The notes: a model not told the origin generated them from the sequence alone. 64,000 nt of DNA from Dawidia soli (GCF_018598185.1 NZ_JAHESC010000014.1:1-64000); one strand, 5' to 3'; numbered from the stretch's first letter, positions 24,515-34,262 are shown. Numbers and translations: made by a program.

Positions 24515-26500
24515 TTAAGGATGAATGGATTTTTTAACCACGACAAAGCCACCCGGCTTCACCAGGCTCACATCGGCCGCACCCGGTGCAACCTCCAGGG
24601 TAAGCGTCCTGCTTTCGCCCGGCTTCAGCATATCGATCATGGCGGACTTGCCTCCGCACTGTACCGTGTAGTTGCGCAGTGTGTAGCGCGGAAAATCGTT
24701 CCGCGCCGTCACCGTCACAGACGCCTGCGTACCCGACACCCGTACCGAAAGGGTGGCCGGTGCAAACTCCTCCTGCCATGCCCGGTACATGCCGCGCAGG
24801 TCACGCTCGGGCGACACCAGCCCCCACGGCCGGTAGCCATTGGGATTGGTGCCGGGAAACCGGCTCATGTAGTCGTTAAAGGTCCATACCGACGCACCCA
24901 CCAGGAAATCGCACTGGCGAAAATCCTGCATGGCCTTCTGCAGGTGCCGCACACGGTCCTGCTCGTCTTTCACACCGTCGGTGCGCAAGCCGAACTCGCT
25001 TATGTATACCGGCTTGTTGGGATATAATTCGTGTATGTGTTTTAAGTTCTTGAGGTGGTCGCCATAGATATTGGCGCTGACAAAGTCTACGTACTGCGAT
25101 GCTTCATCTTCCGGCGTGCGAATGATGTCGCGAAACACAAACATGCTGGCAAACGTTACGAGCCGCGAGGCGTCGATCGACTTGGTATAGGCATACATGT
25201 CTTTCGTCCAGGCCTGTCCCTCGGGCTTATGCGAGTGATATTCGTTCCCCACGCTCCACGCAATTACCGACGGGTGGTTCCAGTCGCGCTCCATCATCTC
25301 GCGCAGCTGTGCCTGGTACCGCGCCCGCATGGCGGGGTCCGCCATCTGCCTGGGCGTCAGCTGCCAGTTGCCCGCCTCGGCAATGATCAGCAAACCATGG
25401 GCATCGGCCCAATCGAGCAATTGCGTCGACACGGGATAGTGGCTGATGCGCGACAGCTCCATGCTGCCGTTCTTGATCAGCGTCAGATCTTTTTCCAATA
25501 CCACCGCCGGGTCCATCGAGCCATAGCCCGGATAGTCCAGCGGCCGGTTGCAGCCGCCCATGCGGATAGGCTCACCGTTCAGCAACAGCTGCGTGCCCTG
25601 TACCGCCACCTGCCGGATGCCGAACATGCGCGACAACGTATCTGTACCGGTAATGATCTCCGCCTGGTACAGTACCGGGTCATCGGGATACCACAGCTTC
25701 ACCTCTTTCGCCGGCAGCACCGCCTCCGCCTGCACGACCGTCGTCGCCCCCGCCGGTACCTCCGGCACTTTTACCGACATCTTGACCGGCACCTTGTTCC
25801 CGGCACGATACAACGCTATCTGTACGGCCGGCTTCGCCGCGCGGCCGCCGGTATTCCGCACATGCACCGCCAGCGATACCTTCGCCGTCTTCCGGGTAAG
25901 ATCGGGATCTGTCGTGATCTTTACATTCTGTAGATATACCTCCGGCCGTACGATGACATACACCTCGCGGGTAATGCCGCCGTAGTTGATCCATGGAAAG
26001 AGCTGGCCCGTATTTTCATCCGTATCCGCAATGCGGGTCTTCGCGCCGGGAATTGTCGTGGTGTCCCACGCATTGGTCACCTGCAGCGCCAGGGTGTTCT
26101 CACCCTTCAACGCCGCCGTGATATCCAACTCAAACGGCGTATAGCCCCCTTCGTGCCCGCCTACCTTTTGCCCGTTCAGCCATGCCTGGGCTTTGTAGAA
26201 CACGGCCTCAAAGCGTAGGTATGCACGATGCCCGGCCGGTATTGCCGCGTGCTGAAATTTCTTTACATACCAGGCCGTGCCCGTGTAGAGCATATACCGC
26301 GGGTCGACAGAAAAACAATGCGGCACCGTTACCTTGTCCCAACGGGTCAGGGGAAAATCGGGCCTGTACCATGCATGATGTTCACCTACCTGTACCGGGT
26401 CAAGCGCAAAGCTCCACTCGCCGTGCAAGGCCGTGCGTTGCTGGGCTAAAAGACAAACCGGAAGACAACAAAAGACGATCAATAGATACCTAAGCTTCAT
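24515..26500 (-). CDS. Glycoside hydrolase family 2 enzyme (beta-galactosidase/beta-glucuronidase type)
   Basis: 661 residues with a signal peptide (LRYLLIVFCCLPVCLLAQ). The order is the GH2 sugar-binding domain (about 25-190), an Ig-like domain (about 190-300) and a TIM barrel. The acid/base is Glu 420 in AWSVGNE and the nucleophile is Glu 502 in VYISEFG, the standard GH2 pair. The enzyme would release terminal beta-linked galactose, glucuronate, mannose or similar in the periplasm; the specificity cannot be chosen by eye. Its ATG overlaps the stop of the preceding esterase (ATGA), which implies translational coupling. Confidence 0.9.
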   Translation of the reverse strand: MKLRYLLIVFCCLPVCLLAQQRTALHGEWSFALDPVQVGEHHAWYRPDFPLTRWDKVTVPHCFSVDPRYMLYTGTAWYVKKFQHAAIPAGHRAYLRFEAVFYKAQAWLNGQKVGGHEGGYTPFELDITAALKGENTLALQVTNAWDTTTIPGAKTRIADTDENTGQLFPWINYGGITREVYVIVRPEVYLQNVKITTDPDLTRKTAKVSLAVHVRNTGGRAAKPAVQIALYRAGNKVPVKMSVKVPEVPAGATTVVQAEAVLPAKEVKLWYPDDPVLYQAEIITGTDTLSRMFGIRQVAVQGTQLLLNGEPIRMGGCNRPLDYPGYGSMDPAVVLEKDLTLIKNGSMELSRISHYPVSTQLLDWADAHGLLIIAEAGNWQLTPRQMADPAMRARYQAQLREMMERDWNHPSVIAWSVGNEYHSHKPEGQAWTKDMYAYTKSIDASRLVTFASMFVFRDIIRTPEDEASQYVDFVSANIYGDHLKNLKHIHELYPNKPVYISEFGLRTDGVKDEQDRVRHLQKAMQDFRQCDFLVGASVWTFNDYMSRFPGTNPNGYRPWGLVSPERDLRGMYRAWQEEFAPATLSVRVSGTQASVTVTARNDFPRYTLRNYTVQCGGKSAMIDMLKPGESRTLTLEVAPGAADVSLVKPGGFVVVKKSIHP

Positions 26501-27311
26501 GGACGATAATTGTTTACAAGGGCCTCCGCTACCGCGGCGCCGATATGATTTAAACCTGTTTGATTATAGTGAATGGCGTCGTGCATCCATCCCTGGTCGG
26601 CAAAAGATGTGGTGCCGCGGTACACGATCTGTGTATGGCGATCCGCGGCCGCCACGGCCTCTTGCTCTTGCCGCACGGCATCAAAGCCCGTGTGCGGATG
26701 ACCGGTATAATACCCGGTCTGTACAATATAAAAGGGAAGCTCCTTCCCAAATGCCTCGCGAAACCGCGCAATGACACGTTGCAGTGCCTGCCGGTACTGC
26801 CCGGCAGTAAGCTTTCCATCGTTATGGCGTTCGCATCGCGCTCGCCCTGCACCCACACAACGCCCTGCAGACGCTTGCCTGTCTTCCGCTCCGCCGCCTG
26901 GACCTTTTGAATGGCGAATGGCATCAGCAACAGACGCCCCTGCACATCCCACGTGCCGTAGTCGTTCAGCTCGGCCAGTGTGTGACACGCGCTGCCACCC
27001 CGGGCCGCGGCCACCAGCACCACCGGCTTACCCGTGCGGCGATACAACGCTTCCGCTAACGCCGGTGCCAGGCTGCCTGTATGCGCCCGCTGAAAATGCA
27101 GCTCATCCTGCCCAAACGGATCCCTTAGCACCACCAGCGCATCGCGCGTGGCAATATACTCCCACGCCGTGCCCGCGGAGCAAGCGGGGGACAAGGCACT
27201 GTCACCTTGCCCCACGGCATTGCTTTGACCCGCCAGCAGGTATAGCTGCAGGTCCTGGGCATAGCCCAACCCTACCATATGTAAAACCCAAAGTGTGAAC
27301 AGGATCCGCAT
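26497..27311 (-). pseudogene. Sialate O-acetylesterase-type (SASA) esterase, frameshifted
   Basis: The first frame (start 27311) has a signal peptide and the SGNH block I LYLLAGQSNAVGQGD. It then runs through AAARGGSACHTLAEL and GVVWVQGERDANA, then goes out of frame near 26826 and ends at 26550. The second frame picks up at HNDGKLTAGQYRQALQRV and contains the C-terminal catalytic block DAIHYNQTGLNHIGAAVAEAL before stopping at 26497, overlapping the GH2 start as ATGA. One missing base, probably in a C run, restores a normal esterase of about 270 residues. This could be a real mutation or a sequence error. The intact enzyme would remove acetyl groups from the locus substrate. Confidence 0.8.
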
Positions 27312-27323
27312 GTGCTGTACCCC

Positions 27324-28835
27324 TTACTTCCAGGGATCGTTTTGTACCAGCTTTGTATTGGCATTGATCTCATCTTGCGGGATCGGAAAATACCGGTGCT
27401 TGGCTTCCGGGTGCCGCTCCGGGTAGTAGCTGTTGACCGCATCCGGTATCACGTCCATAAACGTATTGGTGCGCGTCAGGTCGTACCAACGGTCGCCCTC
27501 GGCGAAGAATTCCCACGAGCGCTCCTGCAATACCGCCGCCGTAAAGTCCGGCAGGCCCATGCCCGCGGGCAGATCGTCGATCATCGCCCGGCGGCGAACC
27601 GCGTTGATATAGTCGTATGCCTTTTGCGTAGCAGCCTGCTGACCACGCGCCTCGGCTTCGGCGGCTATGAGGTATACATCCGCTATGCGCAGGATGGAAA
27701 TGTTGTTCGTCGTGGCGCCCGTCGGCGACACCGGGTCCTGGTATTTCTTCACCAGCACGGCGTCCTTCGTTACCGGGGTGATATTCTGTTGGTGCACAAT
27801 ATCGCCGTTCGACTTTGCGTACGCGGTATCGAGCATGCCCCGCCGACGGTCGCGCGGGTCAAACGAATTGAAGAAAGCCTGATAGGCAAAGAACGAACCA
27901 TACGTGGTCTTTCCATACGCCGGCGCGGCATTTCCGGGAGGGCCGCACAGACCGGTCATCTGGTGTGACTTCGACGATGTAGAGCCCGACACCGAGTTGA
28001 TCGACTCCGCTTCATAAGCAAAGATGTTTTCCATCCGGGCAATATCTTCCTTCGCCACATCGTAAATATCGCGTACGCTGTCCATCAGCGTCAGGTAGCC
28101 GTTGGCCATCACGGCCTCTGCTTTCGCCAGTGACGTCGGCCAGTCTTCGTTGTACAGCGCCGCTTTGGCGTACAACGCCAGCGCCGCTTGCTTCGACGGA
28201 CGGCCCTTCACCAATCCGGCGGAATGCTCCGGCAACTTTGCCACCGCCGAATCGAGGTCGATATAGATTTGTGCATATACATCCGCCTTTGCGCTCTTGC
28301 CCACATACGCATTGGCCTCCACATCGCTGGCTTTTGTCTTTACCACCACATCCCCAAAGTTCTTCGTGACCGTCCAGTGGTAAAATGCCCGCAGGAAGTA
28401 GGCCTCGCCGATGATCTCCTTTTTACGATTGGCATCCATCTGTGTACCGGGCACCTTTTCAATGACCCAGTTGCACTTTTCAATGCCATCATAGCTCGAC
28501 GTCCAGATCTGTTGCGGCGACTCGTTTATACGTCCCGCCGTGCGCTGGGCGGTATAGTTCGCGTCGTACGAGAATAATGTCAACGTATTGCGCGACACCG
28601 CCACCCGCGGGTAGGTCTGATCGGCGCTCAGATCCGACGACAGCAACGCCGCCGGCCCGCCATACATATCTGAAATAGGGTCGTACGCCGCGGCAATAGC
28701 CGCCTCGGCGTCTGACGCCGTCTTATAAAAATTCGCGGTATAAATGGAAGAATAAACTTCTTCTTGCAGCTCACACGACACGAGCGCCAGCGCTACGCCG
28801 CCGGTGAGAAGAAAAGCCTTGAGAATATGGTTCAT
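27324..28835 (-). CDS. SusD/RagB-family nutrient-binding lipoprotein
   Basis: 503 residues. The lipoprotein signal ends in LALVSC, with Cys 21 to be lipidated, followed by acidic residues that favour surface export. The N-terminal helical region (DAEAAIAAAYDPISDMYGG) and the C-terminal block (ILRIADVYLIAAEAEARG, INAVRRRAM, ERSWEFFAEGDRWYDLTRT, PIPQDEINAN) are characteristic of SusD. It forms the lid over the SusC pore and captures oligosaccharides at the cell surface. It lies 40 bp after SusC, the normal order for a polysaccharide locus. Confidence 0.95.
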   Translation of the reverse strand: MNHILKAFLLTGGVALALVSCELQEEVYSSIYTANFYKTASDAEAAIAAAYDPISDMYGGPAALLSSDLSADQTYPRVAVSRNTLTLFSYDANYTAQRTAGRINESPQQIWTSSYDGIEKCNWVIEKVPGTQMDANRKKEIIGEAYFLRAFYHWTVTKNFGDVVVKTKASDVEANAYVGKSAKADVYAQIYIDLDSAVAKLPEHSAGLVKGRPSKQAALALYAKAALYNEDWPTSLAKAEAVMANGYLTLMDSVRDIYDVAKEDIARMENIFAYEAESINSVSGSTSSKSHQMTGLCGPPGNAAPAYGKTTYGSFFAYQAFFNSFDPRDRRRGMLDTAYAKSNGDIVHQQNITPVTKDAVLVKKYQDPVSPTGATTNNISILRIADVYLIAAEAEARGQQAATQKAYDYINAVRRRAMIDDLPAGMGLPDFTAAVLQERSWEFFAEGDRWYDLTRTNTFMDVIPDAVNSYYPERHPEAKHRYFPIPQDEINANTKLVQNDPWK

Positions 28836-28874
28836 ATAGCTTTTATTAAAATGTTCTGTTGCGAATGCTTCCGA

Positions 28875-31800
28875 TTAGAATGTTACCTGTATACCTCCCA
28901 GGAACGACTTCGACGACGGGTACACCAGGTTGTCGATACCGATCGCGGTGTTCTGCCCGGCAAACGTGTTTACCTCCGGATCATACCCCGTGTAGTCCGT
29001 GACCGTAAACAAGTTGTTTGCGCTGACATAGATCCGCGCCCGGTTGATACCCTTGATCGCCGGCAACACATACCCCAGCGTGACGTTCTTGCACCGCAGG
29101 TAGGAGCCGTCTTCAATAAACCGGTTGGTGATCGGCAAACGGCCCGCCTGCAAGGCGCCGGCGTACTCGTTGTTCGGATTCTCCGGCGTCCATCGATTTA
29201 CGACACCCTGCAGCAGGTTTCGTTGCCCCAACGGATTTTCAAAGGAGGCTCGGCTCACGTTGTATACATCGTTGCCGTACGTGCCCGACAGGAACACGCT
29301 CAGATCAAAGCTCTTATACGCCAGGTTGGTGGAAAAACCGAATATAAAATCGGGGTTGGGATTGCCGGTGATAACCTGGTCACCAGCGGTGATCAGATTG
29401 TTCTCATCGTAGTCCACCACCTTCGTGCCGCCGATGCGTCCGTCGGCACCGGGTATGATCGTCTCGCCCGTCTGGTAGATGCCGTTAAACAGATACGTTT
29501 TAAAGACACCCAGCGGCTGGCCGACCTTCAACAAGGTATAGCTGGTAATGAATCGTTCTTTCGTCACGCCACCGTCAATGTCCGTCACCTCGTTGCGGTT
29601 GGCGGTAAAGTTGGCCGACACATTCCATTTCAAATCACCGTCCAGGATGCGGGCGTTGGCCGAAAGCTCGATGCCTCTGTTTTCAATACCCCCCAGGTTG
29701 GTCATGATCGTACCGTAGCCGGACGACAGCGGCAGTGTCTTTTCATACAGCAAATCCGTTGTTTTCTTTTTATATACTTCCACCGTCAGGTTCAGCCAGT
29801 CGTTGAACAAGCTCACATCCAACGCCAAGTTAGCCTGCAACGACTTTTCCCACCGCAGGTCGGGGTTGGAAAGCCCCAGCGGGCTGATGCCTTTTACATA
29901 CGTGTGATTGAGCTGGTAATCGCTCCCCGGTCCCTGCAGCGGAAGGGACTTGTACGGATCGATCGCCCCCGCATTTCCCGTCAGTCCATAGCTGCCGCGC
30001 AGCTTCAGGTCGCTGATAACCGGAATGGCCTGCATAAAATTTTCTTCAATGATCCGCCAGCCGAACGACGCCGCGGGAAAGAAACCATACTTGTAGTTCT
30101 CCCCGAACTTGCTCGAACCGTCTACCCGGGCGGTGACGTCGAAGAAATACTTGTCTTTATACCCGTAGTTGATCCGGCCCATGTACGAGTCCAGGCGCTC
30201 CTTTGTACGCTTGCTGGAGGTCGACACGCTCGTGGCCAGTTGCAGGGCCTCGTCGGTCGTGGCATCGTTCGGAAAGCCGTTGCCGATGGTATAATTCTCA
30301 CGGTATTGTGTCGACTGCGTGGCAAACACACCCGTAAACTTCAGGCTGTGGTTTACCGCCAGGCGCTGCTCGTAGGTCAGGATGCTTTCGTGCAGCAGCA
30401 TCACGTTGTTGGTATTGGTCTTCTTCGCGCTGCCCGAGCTGGCGTTCAGGTCTTTCGTCGCAATGATATACCGCGGCGAATAATAATCGCGCAAGCCGCT
30501 TTGGAGGTCGACGTTGAACGAGGCGCGATACGTCAACCCCTTTACCAGCGTGGCTTCGCCATAGACGTTGCCCAACATACGCTGGATCTTGTCTTCATTC
30601 TTCACGGACGCCAGCCCCAGCGGGTTCGTCACCTCGCGGTAGCGGCCGTCGCGCTGTTCGGCAAACGGGAACAAGGTGCCGTCGTCGCGGTAAGGCTTCA
30701 ACGTAGGCGGCGCCCCGATGGCGGCCCCGACAATGCTCGCCGTCACGACGTCGGCATTACCAACGTCCTGGGTACCGGTGGGAATGCCCTGGTTGACAGT
30801 ACTGCTGCCCATAATGCTCGTGCCGATCTTGACGCGGTCGCTCACGCGGTGGTCCATGTTCAGGCGCAACGAGTAACGCTTGAACCCCGAGTTGATGATG
30901 ACACCGTCCTGGTCAAAATAGTTGGCCGACAGCGCCAGCTGCGTTTTCTCGCTGCCACCGTTCACCGAAAGCTGGTGACTTTGCATCGGCGCCGAGCGGA
31001 AGATGAGGTCCTGCCAGTCTACCCCTTCGCCTTCCGACGCCGGGTCGGCATAGATGGCCGTCTTGTATATTTCGTTCTCCAGCTGCGCAAACTCGGTGGC
31101 ATTCAGCACGTCGAGTTTCTTGCGAACCTCCTGCACGCCGTAGTAACCGTCGTACGTCACCCGGGTGGAGCCCGCCTTGCCGCGCTTCGTCGTAATAAGC
31201 ACCACGCCGTTCGCACCACGGGCGCCGTAGATGGCCGTCGCCGAAGCGTCCTTCAAAATATCAACCGACTCGATGTCGTTCGGGTTGATCATCGACAGCG
31301 GGCTTACATCCGTAATGCCCCCCGTGTTGGAGATCTGTATGCCGTCCACGACGTACAGAGGCTCAGACGTACCGTTGATGGAGTTCGTACCGCGGATGCG
31401 CACGCTGATGTTACCCCCCGGCGCCGCCGAGTTCTGCGTGATCTGTACACCCGCCACCCGCGATTGCAGGCCCTGCGCAACGTTGGTCACCGGCGTTTGC
31501 ACGATGTCGTCCGATTTCACGGAAGCGATGGAGCCCGTGGTCTCGATCTTCCGCTGCGTGCCATACCCCACGACCACCACTTCGTTCAGCGTCTCGATGT
31601 CGGCGCCCAGCACCACGTCGAGGGTGGTGCGCTGGCCGACGGTGATCTCCTGCGCCGTGTAGCCGATGAAGGAAAATACCAGTACATCTTCCGGCTTGAG
31701 GTCTTGCAATACATATTCGCCATTGGCGTCGGAGGTAGCACCCCGCGACGATCCTTTTACAACGATGTTCACGCCGGGCAGCGCTTCGCCCGTCTCCGCA

Positions 31801-31913
31801 CTCACCTTCCCCCGCACCGTGGCCCCCTGACCGTAGACGAGGCCGGGGCTGACCAGAAAATAAAGCAGGAACCCCAGTAACAGGACCTGCAGGTTTGTAG
31901 AGTTTTTTCTCAT
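28875..31913 (-). CDS. SusC/RagA-family TonB-dependent receptor
   Basis: From the ATG at 31913 the protein has 1012 residues. After the signal peptide comes a carboxypeptidase-like domain (GKVSAETGEALPGVNIVVKG). The TonB-box region EVVVVGYGTQRK and the plug domain (NVAQGLQSRVAGVQITQNSA, RGTNSINGTSEPLYVVDG) follow, then a 22-strand beta-barrel ending in an aromatic residue (GGIQVTF). It imports oligosaccharides across the outer membrane using TonB energy. It is the first gene of the minus-strand locus and is divergent from the LacI-type regulator. A long open frame on the opposite strand is an antisense shadow. Confidence 0.95.
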   Translation of the reverse strand: MRKNSTNLQVLLLGFLLYFLVSPGLVYGQGATVRGKVSAETGEALPGVNIVVKGSSRGATSDANGEYVLQDLKPEDVLVFSFIGYTAQEITVGQRTTLDVVLGADIETLNEVVVVGYGTQRKIETTGSIASVKSDDIVQTPVTNVAQGLQSRVAGVQITQNSAAPGGNISVRIRGTNSINGTSEPLYVVDGIQISNTGGITDVSPLSMINPNDIESVDILKDASATAIYGARGANGVVLITTKRGKAGSTRVTYDGYYGVQEVRKKLDVLNATEFAQLENEIYKTAIYADPASEGEGVDWQDLIFRSAPMQSHQLSVNGGSEKTQLALSANYFDQDGVIINSGFKRYSLRLNMDHRVSDRVKIGTSIMGSSTVNQGIPTGTQDVGNADVVTASIVGAAIGAPPTLKPYRDDGTLFPFAEQRDGRYREVTNPLGLASVKNEDKIQRMLGNVYGEATLVKGLTYRASFNVDLQSGLRDYYSPRYIIATKDLNASSGSAKKTNTNNVMLLHESILTYEQRLAVNHSLKFTGVFATQSTQYRENYTIGNGFPNDATTDEALQLATSVSTSSKRTKERLDSYMGRINYGYKDKYFFDVTARVDGSSKFGENYKYGFFPAASFGWRIIEENFMQAIPVISDLKLRGSYGLTGNAGAIDPYKSLPLQGPGSDYQLNHTYVKGISPLGLSNPDLRWEKSLQANLALDVSLFNDWLNLTVEVYKKKTTDLLYEKTLPLSSGYGTIMTNLGGIENRGIELSANARILDGDLKWNVSANFTANRNEVTDIDGGVTKERFITSYTLLKVGQPLGVFKTYLFNGIYQTGETIIPGADGRIGGTKVVDYDENNLITAGDQVITGNPNPDFIFGFSTNLAYKSFDLSVFLSGTYGNDVYNVSRASFENPLGQRNLLQGVVNRWTPENPNNEYAGALQAGRLPITNRFIEDGSYLRCKNVTLGYVLPAIKGINRARIYVSANNLFTVTDYTGYDPEVNTFAGQNTAIGIDNLVYPSSKSFLGGIQVTF

Positions 31914-31966
31914 AGGTGTGTTGTTTGTGACCGGAAAAGTAATGGAAGCATTCAAAAAACTGATTG

Positions 31967-32063
31967 CTAACGATTGAAACTGACCTCCAGGAACTATCGA
32001 GACCGGTTGCGAAAGCGCTCCCGGTAGTTTTTGTAATCGTTACCACGGTAAAAATTTCAATCG
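31967..32063. promoter_or_regulatory. Divergent SusC/LacI promoter region with dyad repeats
   Basis: The 236-bp space between the two divergent genes holds TAACGATT at 31968-31975 and the inverted copy AATCGTTA at 32035-32042. CGATTGAAA at 31971-31979 has its inverted copy TTTCAATCG at 32055-32063. A GC-rich sequence with a central AGCGCT lies between them. These are candidate sites for the LacI-type regulator. Confidence 0.4.
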
Positions 32064-32149
32064 ATAGCGACGTTCTGAAGCCGGAATATTTTCGTTACTT
32101 TCATGGTGGATGACCGCAGACCCTGGTCCTTCCGAGCCTAAATCTGAAC

Positions 32150-33328
32150 ATGGTCAAGTGCATTAAATGCGGGGATGTTGATGCCATTGCAAAAGCGGGC
32201 ATCGTGCGCGGCAAACAACGGTACTACTGTAAGCGCTGCGACTGTTATTTCAGTCAACCCACCCACGCCGAGCCCGAAGCACCGGCCCTGCACCGCCGTC
32301 ACCAGACGACGATCATGGATATCGCCAGCGCCCTGAACATCTCAAAATCCACCGTGTCGCGCGCGCTGCAAGGTCACTCCGACATCAACGCCAACACGCG
32401 CAAGGCTGTACTCGACATGGCCGTACAGCTCGACTATCAACCCAACCTGCTCGCCCTCGGCCTCGCCAGGAGCCGCAGTTATACCATCGGCATCATCGTT
32501 CCCGAGTTTATCAATAGCTTTTTTCCCTATATCATCATCGGCGCGCAGCAAGTCGCCAACCCCGCGGGCTACCACGTCATCATCTGCCAAAGCAACGAGT
32601 CGCTCGAGACCGAGATCGCCAACACGCAGGTGCTCCTGGCCAGCCGCGTAGACGGGGTCATCGCCTCCGTTACCGGGGAAACAAAAACGCTCGAACATTT
32701 CAGCAAGTTTCAAAAGGCGGGTATCCCCCTCGTGATGTTTAACCGCATCTGCGAAGGGCTGGATGTTTCCAAAGTACTGGTCGACGATCACGACGGCGCT
32801 TATAAAGGCGTGACACACCTCATCCAGCAAGGCTGCCGCCGCATTGCGCACCTGGCCGGCCCGCAAAACCTGCAGATCGGCCGCGAGCGGCTGCAAGGAT
32901 ACCTCGACGCCCTGCGCGACCACAACCTGCCCATCGACGAAGAGCTGATCGTATACTACGACCTCAGCAATGCCAGCGCACAAACCTGCGCCCGCCGGCT
33001 GCTCGATCTGCCGCAACCGCCTGACGCCATCTTTGCCGTCAACGACCCGGCGGCGATCCAGCTGCTCCTCGTCGCCAAGAGCCGCAACATTCGCATACCC
33101 GCTGAGTTGGCCGTAGTGGGTTTTAGCAACGAGCCCACGTCCGCACTCATCGACCCGGCGCTGACAACACTCGCGCAACCGCTCGATGAGATCGGCAAGA
33201 CTGCCGTGCAATTCTTATTACAGGAGATCGAACAGGAAGAAGGACCCTACGCTCCCATGCAGCGCATACTCAAGACCGAGCTGATCATCCGCGAGTCGTC
33301 GTTGCGCACAAAGGCACGGCCATCCTGA
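32150..33328 (+). CDS. LacI-type transcriptional regulator with N-terminal zinc ribbon
   Basis: 392 residues, about 50 longer than a normal LacI protein. The first 35 residues form a zinc-ribbon motif (Cys 4, 7, 27 and 30; sequence GIVRGKQRYYCKRC) of the type that opens IS1-like transposases. The LacI helix-turn-helix follows (TTIMDIASALNISKSTVSRA, about 55-74). Then comes the periplasmic-binding-protein-like sensor domain (YTIGIIVPEFINSFFPYII, QGCRRIAHLAGP, DAIFAVNDPAAIQLL). It is divergent from susC and presumably controls the locus in response to a released sugar. The extra zinc ribbon may add DNA contacts. Confidence 0.92.
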   Translation: MVKCIKCGDVDAIAKAGIVRGKQRYYCKRCDCYFSQPTHAEPEAPALHRRHQTTIMDIASALNISKSTVSRALQGHSDINANTRKAVLDMAVQLDYQPNLLALGLARSRSYTIGIIVPEFINSFFPYIIIGAQQVANPAGYHVIICQSNESLETEIANTQVLLASRVDGVIASVTGETKTLEHFSKFQKAGIPLVMFNRICEGLDVSKVLVDDHDGAYKGVTHLIQQGCRRIAHLAGPQNLQIGRERLQGYLDALRDHNLPIDEELIVYYDLSNASAQTCARRLLDLPQPPDAIFAVNDPAAIQLLLVAKSRNIRIPAELAVVGFSNEPTSALIDPALTTLAQPLDEIGKTAVQFLLQEIEQEEGPYAPMQRILKTELIIRESSLRTKARPS

Positions 33329-33474
33329 CCACATCGCTCGCAAGCGCGCAGACATTGACCGACTGCGGACAGCCGTGGGCGGACACATGCGGATTAACGC
33401 CGGGGAAGGGCACATTTCCGTATGGCATAGGGATTGATGTCGGCCCTTGTAGCCGACCAAACCGGCCAACGTCC

Positions 33475-33678
33475 ATGAGAAAAATTGATATTCTGAACTT
33501 CATCACAAGTTTCCGCAAAGCCCCCAACGACATCAAGACATACCAGGAACTACTCGCCCACCTGGGTGCCGAAAACGAAGCAACCATGAACCAGATGTTG
33601 CACGAGCTGCAACAAAGCCGCGTGATCCGCGAAGTAGAAGGGTCTGGCCAGAAGAGCTACCAGGTTATCGCCCGGTAA
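33475..33678 (+). CDS. Small winged-helix-like protein, unknown
   Basis: 67 residues starting at the ATG at 33475 (MRKIDILNFITSF). The pattern helix, turn, helix (KTYQELLAHLGAENEATMNQMLHEL), then a beta wing (RVIREVEGSGQKSYQVI), fits a small winged-helix DNA-binding unit. Only resemblance supports this. It stands between the LacI gene and the convergent PH-domain gene. An earlier open frame to 33355 is not used because the extra codons are not protein-like. Confidence 0.55.
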   Translation: MRKIDILNFITSFRKAPNDIKTYQELLAHLGAENEATMNQMLHELQQSRVIREVEGSGQKSYQVIAR

Positions 33679-33686
33679 ACCTCTCA

Positions 33687-34115
33687 TCATTTCTTAACGA
33701 CGATCGCAATTTTCGGATTGCGCTCCGCCAGCTCGGCGACAAAGGCCTCCTGATCTCTGGGCGAGATATAGATCTCGTTCCAACGGCCATAACGCACAAC
33801 GATACCTTTACGCGCTAAAGCCGGCCGGTAGCCGGCCCACATCGTTTCACCGCACGTCAGCTGCGTGATGTCTGTCAACGCGATCTTCCCGCGAAAAGGC
33901 CCCGAGGTAAAATACAAGTGGGTGGCGTCGAGCGTATAGGACGTACCGAACCACGTCCATGCTATCAACCCGATCGGCAGCGCCATCAGCACATACGCGA
34001 TCGGTTTGTCATGAAAGGGCAGCAGCACCATTCCACCGATCAGGAATAACACTACGCCGGCCATGATGCTGCCGGTCAGCACGCCTTTTTTACTGGGGTA
34101 TTGTAGTGCGTTCAT
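33687..34115 (-). CDS. PH-domain membrane protein
   Basis: 142 residues with two hydrophobic helices near the N-terminus (about 14-31 and 38-55), then a beta-rich region opening WFGTSYTLDATHLYFTSGPFRGKIALTDIT. This layout, two helices followed by a bacterial PH-like domain, is common in small Bacteroidota membrane proteins (bPH_6 type). The role is unknown. It is convergent with the small winged-helix gene and divergent from the histidine kinase gene. Confidence 0.7.
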   Translation of the reverse strand: MNALQYPSKKGVLTGSIMAGVVLFLIGGMVLLPFHDKPIAYVLMALPIGLIAWTWFGTSYTLDATHLYFTSGPFRGKIALTDITQLTCGETMWAGYRPALARKGIVVRYGRWNEIYISPRDQEAFVAELAERNPKIAIVVKK

Positions 34116-34262
34116 AACAGTTCATAATAACAAGAGCAAGATACAAAAACCGCTGCATTCCTCTCTCAAATCACCAAATAGCCTGTGATCTACGGCATAG
34201 TTTTTTTAATTTACCGCTTCGCGACATGATCCGGCCACCCGAACAGACTAGCCTCATCCGAC

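Noticed and set aside
28764-31880. A 1038-codon open frame on the plus strand
   Set aside because: It is antisense to the SusC gene. Its translation lacks domain or signal features, and codon bias on the SusC strand explains the absence of stops.
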